NCBI GenBank assembly: GCA_002794775.1
Contig: NBAY01000007.1
Coordinates: 620,001-684,000, forward strand
Length of the DNA: 64,000 bases
Source of the DNA: Porodaedalea pini
Taxonomy: Eukaryota > Basidiomycota > Agaricomycetes > Hymenochaetales > Hymenochaetaceae
Direction: 5' to 3'
The notes beneath the pieces are model-generated. The model did no database searches. It saw only the letters and a list, made by a program, of their open reading frames with translations, and had not been told where the DNA came from. The position numbers were made by a program, and so were the translations under genes. Positions 55,781-64,000 of this stretch are shown piece after piece (position 1 is the stretch's first letter; each line of letters begins with the position of its first letter).

Positions 55781-58294
55781 CATGGAGCACTTCATTGTGT
55801 TCATCACCACCCAATTCTGCATGGTCCATGGTGCTTCAGTCATTCTGTGCACCAGGTAGATACTCTTCAGAGGCCCACTCCCTGGTGTTGAATGGTGAAT
55901 GGCTTTTTCATGTCTTCTGCAGTTGGTTGTGGTTGACAAACATACTGGTGCTCATCCTCCACTGAGCTTTAGCTGTTGTTCAACTCGGAGCCCAACATAT
56001 TTTCTTACTAATTTTCATTATTTGTTTTTTTTCCCCGGGGGGGGGGGGGGGGGGCTTTGACGTGAGCCGCCGTCTTTATTGTCTTCCCCCGAAATCCTTC
56101 CGTGTTCTTCAATACATCTCAGCACTCCTTGCTACCGCCCCCTGCTATTTGACTCCCTGAATGAGCTCGGCCTTGCGGGCTCTGCACATCAGAGAAGGGT
56201 TAAACTCAGACATAGTGTAATCCATGCATGCCTGAATGTTGATATATTGTCGAGGGAGACTGCAGTGCGGGTCGCATTCAGAGGCTTATTATTTAGTTAC
56301 TTTATTCTTTCTTCATTTTGAAGACTTGAGTTACAATACATTCACATACGCTCTGTTCCTTTTTTGCGCGTTGTAATTCTTCGTGCAATCCATTACTTGT
56401 TGAATACTTGGGAATTTGGCTGGTTCGACGTCTTCATCTTTCATGTCGTTTTCATTGTACATGCATCGTGGATAATCGAAGTGTGTTGAGAGGATACTTA
56501 TATATGCATAGCATACTGTAATGAAGGAAAGAGTCGCTCCTAATGTGTTTGTGCGCATGTCTGTAGGAATCTGTGAGAATGAGAATACACTAAGATTGAG
56601 AGCTGTCGAGATTGAGGTGGATTGAAATCTTGCGCGAGGTGATGAACGCTCTACGCTGTATCCTTGAGAAGTCTTGAATCAGAATCAGAGATCGGTTGAG
56701 ATTCGAAAGGAATAAAGGCCTGCCATGAAGAGATGCCGACGGAACACGACTATTGCGCACGGGGGTAATGAGGCTTCAATCACTTAGCAGACAGGTTGGA
56801 GATGATATCTTTAGTTGGTCCGATGAGGAGCAATATATGCAGCAACGTGAAAACAGAGACATAGCCAGGGTTACCGGTCGATGCGTTTCGTGCATGCTTT
56901 GATTTATTTTCCCCAGGTCATCGTAGTCTTTTGCGACGACGAAGGACGAGGGCTAAACTACTGCGGGTGCATTAATCATCAGTCAAGACGAGACGAGACG
57001 AGACGAGGCTGGCAGCTTCGACATTAATTGCCCCGAGCTCCCGACAAGCGTCGCAGCAACAGAGTTCAGCAACCTGTTGCTCAGACAGGCAACACATTCG
57101 ATCTTCAACGTTATGCTTTGATGACAAGACACGACAACTGCGTCGACAGGATCCATCCCTTCACGGTAACTCGATCCTCAGCTTGATATCCGACGCCCAC
57201 CGCCCGAAATACATTGATTCTCCGTTCGTTGTTTGACTGTTGAACAAAAATGAGCAGAGCTCGATCGCCAGCTCGGTGATTATTGATATGCGTGCTGATG
57301 CTGCTGACGACGGGATGGATTTGCCGTGCAGAGGTCAATCAAGGAAGGCGATGAAAGATGAGGTAACCATCCTGCCATCACGATTGAGCATGTGTTCGAA
57401 TTTTGTGCATCTGGTCCTGTATTCTATAATTCGGTTCTGTGGCGCGCAGGAGGATAGAGCTGTGCGAAAGGACGGGTATCAAGCGGATTGGATGAGGCGA
57501 TTCGGGTTAGGCTGCCGAGCGAGGTGGATAGCGGATTGGATAGCGGGTGTAGCGGAAGAAATTTTACGTTTGCAGATTAGAGTTTAAGTTGCATCATCGT
57601 GGGGCCAGCTTACTTGCGTGTCGACGCATTCCAGGAGGCGCAGGCGACTGCTTGAACCAAGGCCGAGACGAGACAAGTAAAACAGAAGGTGCGATCGGAG
57701 GTTGCTTACCTGATCATCCTACGGTTGCGAGATCAGTTTATCAGATGCAGTGCGCCAGGTTTTGCAAACGCGAAGCGAGCGAGGGATCGAAGTTCATATT
57801 CATAGAGAAGGAAGGAAGGAGTTTGAGAGGGGCGGTCTGATTATAATCAACGAAAGTTGTTGGGCGTATCACGAAACTGGGATGGAGAGCCAGGATGCTT
57901 TCCTATTTGAATAGAGGAGCTTTCACAGGATGAGCGGGATCGATTCCGGAGGAGAGAACTTTGGTGCAGAATGAGAAATCGATGTTTAGCCGGGATTAGA
58001 AGCGACTAGGCCCTAAGGGGATCTCAGAGAGGAAAGCCGCGCTGGATGGGAGAGTAGAGCTAAACCGATGAGGCCGGGATTCGGTTTGACTGATGATGCA
58101 CGGGTTGTACATAACTGCTGCTTGTATTTGCCAGGCAGGGCCGGGCTCTGGCGGTGATTCGGCGAGAGGACGCTCATGCTGAATCGGATAGGAGAAGGGA
58201 TAGGTCCCGAGATGAGCTGCCACGCGAGAGAGCGCACCCTATGAATTGTATGAAAGTAGCGTGGCTGGCAGGAGGTCGGATATGAAAACGTGGG
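55781..58294. repeat. right part of the unit C spacer
   Basis: Homologous to about 33384-35855 of unit B and 24370-26890 of unit A, ending at the same junction (GAAAACGTGGGA). No coding region supported. It contains a long G run at 56037-56054. Confidence 0.75.
56037..56054. repeat. 18-base G run
   Basis: TTTTTTTTCCCC is followed by 18 G. Unit B has only five G at the homologous site (about 33619), so this is expansion or a sequencing artefact. Confidence 0.7.
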
Positions 58295-58637
58295 ATAGGG
58301 TGTAATCAAAGTTAGACGTTGACAGAATATGTCACGCTGTATCGAAATTAAATTAAATTAAATTGAATTGACCTTCCATGGAAACCTTACATAAAACAAG
58401 GAACACCAGATTAGGAAGGTGGAATATACAACAAAAAATACATTACCGTCTCTGCGTTTCATGCCGTTTCGTCTCAGCCCTGCCCACCGAGGCCTCAAAG
58501 CCTCCTTGTAATCTCACCGACATCCTCCTCCTCCTCGTTCACGCTGCGCTCATCGTCCCATCGCTGTTCGACTCGACGTTGCCGCTGTCGCGCACGCTCA
58601 GCACGCGTCTTCCCGCATCGTCGCTGTCGACGGCCTC
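58295..58637. other. unique sequence after the array, upstream of the next gene
   Basis: Array similarity ends at about 58294. An AAATT short repeat lies at about 58345-58371. The rest, pyrimidine-rich near 58500-58640, is probably promoter and 5' UTR of the gene starting at 58638. Confidence 0.5.
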
Positions 58638-61600
58638 ATGCCCCCTAGCAAACGTGACCGACATATGGTGATGGACTTGGACTTCCTCTCTGCCCCTCCC
58701 TCGCTTGTCTACACTCGCAATTCTTCTCTTTCTCTCATCGACAAATCCGCAGTTGCCGCTGCCGCCGACGCACACCGCCGCAGGTCGAGCGCATCCCAGA
58801 TCATTCCCATCGTCTCCCAGGGCCTCTTCGTTGCGACAGCCAGCGGCTCTCGACGCTCCCCACTTGCACCGCTCGATCCCCAGTTCTCCGCGTCCTTCAA
58901 CAAAGACTTCGATATGACCCACGAGGACGGGTATCAGCCAGGGAGAAAATCCTCGTATGCCGTTTATGACTTTTCCTCTCTCCATATGTCACATGGCTCA
59001 ATCAAAATGTGCATTTAGTATCACTTTGACGAACGCAACCCGTCCAACGCCATACGTACAGCGCAACTTACCCCGACGACATACTTCGGGACAGCGACGG
59101 ACGTCTTTACCCGCCCTCCATCCTTCTCACGACCCACCGCCGCCGTTGCCTCCGCTACCTCCCGCTAACCCGGTCTTGCCCTTTGAGCTCGCTATTCCTC
59201 ACGACGACGATACTGACATCTACAGCCGCCTCAGCACCTTTACGTTCGGTGATGCACAGTCGCCCACGCTGCAGAATGTAGCATCCGGGCCGGCGTCGTC
59301 CTCGCGTGCACCCGCCTCGGATGAAGCAGAGGGCGTTTCGCCGCTCGACAAGACGCCCCGTCCCTCCGTTGCGAATGTACACGCGCATGCACTCGCACAG
59401 CACCTGCATGGGAAGCATGCGGCCGCAAATGGCTGGTCGAGCCCGTCGGAGGACGAGGAGGAGCGGAAGCGGACGAGTGCGCGGTCGAAAATGCGCGCGA
59501 TTGATGATGGCACGCGTAGGCCTTCGTTGCCGAGCAACGACGTCCAGCAGCGGAAAGACTCGAGCTCGGGACTGTCCACTGACAAGGGGAAAGGAAGGGC
59601 GCCTGTTGACGGAGTGAGGGAACGAGAAAAGGGGAGACAGGGGACACTGCCGGCTTCGCCATCGACGCCGACGGAGGGAGAGGCGGAGTTGGATACTGAC
59701 GTGGACCTAATGTCCGCCGATGACACAGACAGACGGAGAAGAGGCAGGTATCACGGGATGAGTGATCGCTCGAGCATACACATAAGCAGTGACGTTGGAT
59801 CGGTGTATGGAGAAGTTGATGACAGAAATACTGGACATACTGGAGGCGAAGGTGAGGGCGAAGACGAAGCAATGGAAGACGACGACGATGGGAGTGGCGC
59901 TGCACGGAAGGATTCTGCACGCACATGGACAGAAACCACTGAGCGGCGCGGCTCCCTGCCGATGGACATCCCCTATCCGACCTCCAACCTCTCTGCCCGC
60001 TCCACGCATGCGTACGCGCAGTCCCAGCATTCGTATCATGACGATACGCTCCAAACCGCCTTCGACGCGCATGTGCGTGCACAGGCACAGCTCCGCCGAC
60101 CATCTCGCAGCGTCGACGATGATCTGCAGCGTGCGGCGCTTCACCTCCAGCGCAAGGCGTCGCGCGTCTCCGTTGCGGCCTCTGCCGCAGGCTCTGGGCA
60201 TGGCTTGGAGAGTGCGGGTAGCGGGCCCTCGAGCGAGCCGGACATGCGCGGTGTCGCAATGGCGCAAGCTATTGCGCAGGCACATCTCGACGCGCAGGCG
60301 GAGGGCGGTGTCGGGCTGAGTCTTGGTGCGGACCTCGGTAACACGAGCGACGAGCCGTACCAGGGCCTCGATCTCAACTATATCCTCTCGGTATCGGGTC
60401 CGCTCGGCGGAGCAGCTCAGTTTGGTGCAGCTGGTGGGCTGGAAAAGCGGGGGAGCGATCAGTGGAGCGGAAGGCTGAGTGTTGGGAGCAGCATTGTTGC
60501 TGCGCGCGACCCGAGCTGGGCAGCAGGGTGGGGAATTAGCCAGGCAGTCGGGCGGCGGCAGAGCACGGCGACGGTGAATGACGATACATTTTTACGGTGG
60601 GTCGCATCTGGAGTTTGTGCGTACTTATGACTAACGTTTGCATTGCAGATTTGTGAAGAAACATGACTATTCTTATGATGAACGGAAACGCGAGTGGACG
60701 TTTGCGCGAGAGCGCACGGAGGCGGATCCGGGTGTTGGTCCGAGGCCAGGCCAGGAGATTTGGAGATGTTTGTGGGTAGGGAGGTATAGAGTCGATCGGG
60801 TGCATAGCAAAAATGGTGAGTTGGTGGTTACAAACGAAGTGCATCGAGAGTATATTTTATTAATCACTTTTTTTGCCTTTTTCCTAGCCGATCCATCCAA
60901 ACCCTTGCAAGTCCGTCTAAATATCCGCCATCTGCCGGATCCCTACTCAAAAGCAAGCATGCGCGGCGGGCCGCTAACGTTCATCCACAAACACTCGCGC
61001 GCACAAGCGTTCTCGATCTTTCGCGGGCACGCGCTTCCACAACGGCATCTTAAAACGAGCTCCAGCATCCTGCTTGCGCCGAAGAAGGTCCAGGAACAGT
61101 TTACGAGCACGCGTACGACGAGCAAGCTTAGCACGCATGGACTGCTTGAGGAGAAAGGTGCGAGCTCAAGGAAGGAGCAAACGGCATCGGGATCGGGGAC
61201 GAACAGCGCAACGACGAGTACGACAAGTGTGAGTGGCTCGTCGCGCGCTGCACCGAGCAGTGCGACGAGTGCGTCTTCACCGGGCTCGAAAACCTCGGTT
61301 GGGACCTTAGTCGGGGACCAGCAGCCCGCGGGCAAGCTGAGACTGAAGATCGACAAGGAGAAGACGACCGAGCCGACGAGTGCGGTTGACCGGAAGGGCA
61401 AGGGCGTGCTGCGTTCGCCGCTCGATGGGACGCCGACCTCAAGCCAGACGAGCATGGGAGAGTTACCGTCGTCGTCGCCCGACAGGGACAGAGGTTCGAG
61501 TGATGCGGACACGCCACACTCGCGCACACACATGTCGCGCCTGCCGCCCTTCGAGCACACACACCGTCCAATGGAGATTGATACCGACATGGCTGCGGCT

Positions 61601-62836
61601 AGCCGGCCTGTCTCGTCGATTGCAGAGACGGCGTCGGTGACCTCGGAGGGTTCTCAGCAGTTCAGCTCGGCGCTCTCCGCGTGGGACCAGTCGTCCATCG
61701 GTTCGTCCCAGCGGCAGGTACAGGTGCGCCGCGCGCCTCCACCGCCAGACCTACGTCACCAGATCGCGAAGTTGCCAATGGACGCGCGTGGCTCGGTCGG
61801 CTCACTGGAGGAGCAGCCGATCCGCACGTCGCACGCAGAGGCGTTCGCGACGCTCGACCCGCCGTTCATCGAGTACCTGCGCATGCACTCTGCGAACTAT
61901 GACGGCGCGTCGGAGCACGATTCGCAGCCTTCAAGGTTTAAGGGCCTACGGAAGCTGTTCCATCCGCAGCCGCTGAAGGGCGCGTCGAAGCATAGTCCAC
62001 AGAGCGCGAGCGCGAATGTTGCGGTGCTGGAGGGCCATTATACGCCTCCGTGGATGACGATGGCGGCACGCTCGAAGCAGGAAGAACAGGAGCGTGTGAT
62101 CAAGAATCTGAACGACTCATTCCGTGATGTGGGCTTGCTACCGTCGTTTAAGCCTAATAAGAACCGTCAGAACAAGAAGGGCAAGCGTACGAGCGAGAAC
62201 GTATTTGATCAGATCCCGGATGAGTCGTTGTACATGCTCCTGCCTATGTGGCCTGGCGAGACCGACGCGGCATCGACGATACTGCCTGAGGACCCGGCTG
62301 AGTTTGATATCCCACTCCACGAGCGACAGTACCTCCTTGTCTATTACGTCCCAAACGAGCTAAGCAAGGAAAAGTCGGACGACAAGAAGCGCACGCGCGG
62401 CTCGCAGACGTCCTCGGCGACGTCGCATTATTCGGAAGCGTCGACCGCGCGCGGGGAGGGCAAGAGTAAGAACGCAGTGTCGCTGAGCTCGTTCAACATC
62501 CTCGCGCGGCTTGTGTCATACAAGGACGTGAACGGGTCGGGCATTCGTATCCCGGCGAATGGCCTTGCGGTCTCGGGTCCTATGGCAGATGCTGTTGCCG
62601 CAATCCCGCAGATTCGATTCCAGGTGGATGATCTTGCGCTCATGATTGCATTCTGCGCAAACAGAGAGCGTGGTGTGGAGGTCGTACCTGAGGGCGCGGA
62701 GAAGCTGGGCTTGTGTCTTCCGCGCACGAACCCTGATCCGGACTCGGATGCTCCGCTCAGTCCACTGGGGCGCGCGGCGGTCGAGATGGCGTGGCTCGGT
62801 GCGCTGGCCGTCATGGGCTTTGGTAACGTTGCGTGA
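58638..62836 (+). CDS. large, mostly disordered fungal protein, function unknown
   Basis: The start MPPSKRDRHMVMDLDF is at 58638. Exon 1 (58638-58961) joins by GT..AG to YHFDERNPSN (from 59019). A frame change between about 59050 and 59090 is not explained by a clear intron. The frame is then open to 60596, exon 60649-60815 (CG/A junction giving FLRFVKKHDYSYDERKREW) follows, and exon 60888-62836 ends MGFGNVA. About 1350 residues in all. Low-complexity Ser/Asp/Glu tracts dominate the first half. The better folded parts are LRFVKKHDYSYDERKREWTF to QVRLNIRHLPDPYSK and the C-terminal PQIRFQVDDLALMIAFCANR and EMAWLGALAVMGFGN. I do not recognise a family. Codon use is GC-rich at third positions, as in expressed host genes. 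Confidence 0.75.
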
Positions 62837-63296
62837 TCGATTTCCTTGCTGCTTGTGCAGTCCATCCTCATTTTCTTCTTTGATATTCTTTCATGGCTTC
62901 GTCTCACACCTTATCATGGTTTTCGTTCGATTTCTTTGTGGAACATATACTTGGCTTTTCCCATCCAATCTTGTTTCTTCTCTTCATCATATGTTTTATA
63001 CCATGCTTGCTCCAACTGCTCTTCAACTGTGTCCTTAGTTCCTCCTCTCTCCTCTGCTTTCTTCATACAGGAAAGAATCGCTAGAAGATGTATGCATATT
63101 CTGATGCCTCATGAATACAAATTTATGATTCATGCCGAATATTAGAAGGAATGACATAGAATGGCTGAAAATAGAAGCTCACCTGCCTTTTACGGTAAAT
63201 AGGCTGTGCTTCAGCGCGGCTCAAGTTCGTAACCGTTCTTACGAGCACTCTAACACTTACTGCGTACTGCAACACGCTCTTTGGTTTCTTTTTAAG
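62837..63296. other. intergenic region, 3' UTR and promoter
   Basis: Pyrimidine-rich 3' flank of the large gene and 5' flank of the BAR gene. No further gene seen. Confidence 0.5.
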
Positions 63297-64000
63297 ATGA
63301 GCTGGTCCGGGTATGTCTGTGAAGCTCAGACTGTTTGCGCTTAATCTGACTGTGCTTTGTCTGGTAGCTTCAAGAAGACGATCAATAGGACGGGGACGAC
63401 GGTACGGACATGACACAGCATATGTTTGGGGGCCTGGTACTTAGCTAGCTTGAATCCAGTTAATGCAAAAGACGGGACAGATCGAACGAACAGTTGATAC
63501 CGAGTTCCAGGATGAGCACACGAAATACAAGACGTATGTCGCTCGCCGGGCGCCTCTTTCACATGCAATGACTTCCGCACTTCACATGCAGATTCGAGAA
63601 GGAATGCCAGGCTCTGCAGAAGGAGAGTAAGGCATATCTGGATGCTATGCGCGGTGCGTCCTTCCCTGCATACCTATCGTATGTTTCAGCGGTCTGATCC
63701 TTCTTAGCGATGACCGCGGCGCAGACGCGCATCGCGGACCACATCGCCACGTTCTACTCTGCTGCGGACCGGACGTCGGACGGTGCGATGGCGAGCCACG
63801 CGTACAAGCAGTCTGTCGTCGAGCTGGATGACGTGATCGGGCGGGAGCTCGTACGTACCTCACCTTTGCGTGCACGCCGGCTCATCGGAAGCTGATCAAT
63901 GTTTGAACAGGATGCACCGTACCGCACAACGATCATGGAGCCCCTCGGGAAGATGAATGCGTATTTCCCGGTTATTAACGACCAGATCTCGAAGCGGAAC
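63297..64000 (+). CDS. RVS161: BAR-domain protein, Rvs161/Hob3 type (5' part)
   Basis: Exons 63297-63310, 63368-63401, 63460-63533, 63592-63653, 63708-63850 and 63911 to beyond the window splice in perfect phase with GT..AG introns. The protein begins MSWSGFKKTINRTGTT and continues KTGQIERTVDTEF, ALQKESKAYLDAMRAMTAAQ and EPLGKMNAYFPVINDQISKR, the N-terminal half of the BAR domain of yeast Rvs161 and fission yeast Hob3. These bend membranes and link them to actin in endocytosis and polarity. The first exon is only 14 nt. No defect was seen; the C-terminal half is outside the window. Confidence 0.94.

Larger units (their letters stand above)
35858..58294. repeat. third tandem unit (C), broken by two large insertions or replacements
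   Basis: The unit starts with a HAD scrap (35859-35904), then the WD40/membrane gene (36093-40265). Unit sequence stops near 40388, resumes for about 80 bp at 46224-46304 (matching 33303-33380 of unit B), stops again, and resumes at about 55781 (matching about 33384 of B). It then continues to 58294, ending at the same point as units A and B. I therefore treat 35858-58294 as one disrupted unit. Confidence 0.6.

Noticed and set aside
59240..60259. 339-codon minus-strand open frame inside the large gene
   Set aside because: It is the antisense shadow of a GC-rich coding exon; Arg/His-rich with no motif, while the plus frame continues the spliced gene.

Overview
The window is fungal nuclear DNA, most likely from a basidiomycete (Agaricomycete). 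The support is dense genes with many 45-110 nt introns, a Tad1-like LINE with APE-RT-RNase H architecture, a Ty3/gypsy chromovirus with a C-terminal chromodomain, and fungal housekeeping proteins (NADH pyrophosphatase, membrane-anchored glutaredoxin, Pho80-like cyclin, Rvs161/Hob3-type BAR protein). Species cannot be told from the sequence alone. No CRISPR, rRNA or intact tRNA was seen.

Layout. 1-5760: LINE copy 1 on the minus strand, cut by the window edge, with ORF2 open over all 1149 visible codons. 5990-7669: a chimeric relic joining the first exon of a WD40/membrane gene family to a flavin monooxygenase lacking its N-terminus. 7819-11425: NADH pyrophosphatase and a glutaredoxin whose active-site cysteine lies on an 11-nt micro-exon, both minus strand. 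11532-17817: LINE copy 2, full length with a 12-bp target-site duplication, inserted into what was a roughly 160-bp promoter shared by the glutaredoxin and an HDHD1-like HAD phosphatase (17884-18892). 18297-58294: a tandem array of units of about 8.6-9 kb, each carrying a 3' piece of the HAD gene, a minus-strand gene for a protein with four membrane segments and WD40-like repeats, and a 3-4 kb non-coding spacer. Units A and B are complete. The third is broken by a segment holding a cyclin gene, a low-complexity gene, a tRNA-Leu-like relic and a Tc1/mariner-like end (about 40388-46223), and then by a 9.5-kb nested insertion (about 46305-55780).

Inside that nested insertion a 6248-bp chromovirus (48899-55146, minus sense, 413-bp LTRs, CACTG duplication) split a 188-codon open frame. 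It has a Tf1-type self-priming signature, a GGGTTTT heptamer correctly phased for a -1 gag-pol frameshift, and three apparent CpG-to-TpG changes that would disable it. 58638-62836 is a large disordered fungal protein gene, and 63297-64000 is the start of an Rvs161/Hob3-type BAR gene with clean splice sites. The host genes are unrelated housekeeping functions. The story of the window is genome remodelling: element insertion into a promoter, segmental triplication with gene conversion, nested transposition and gene decay.
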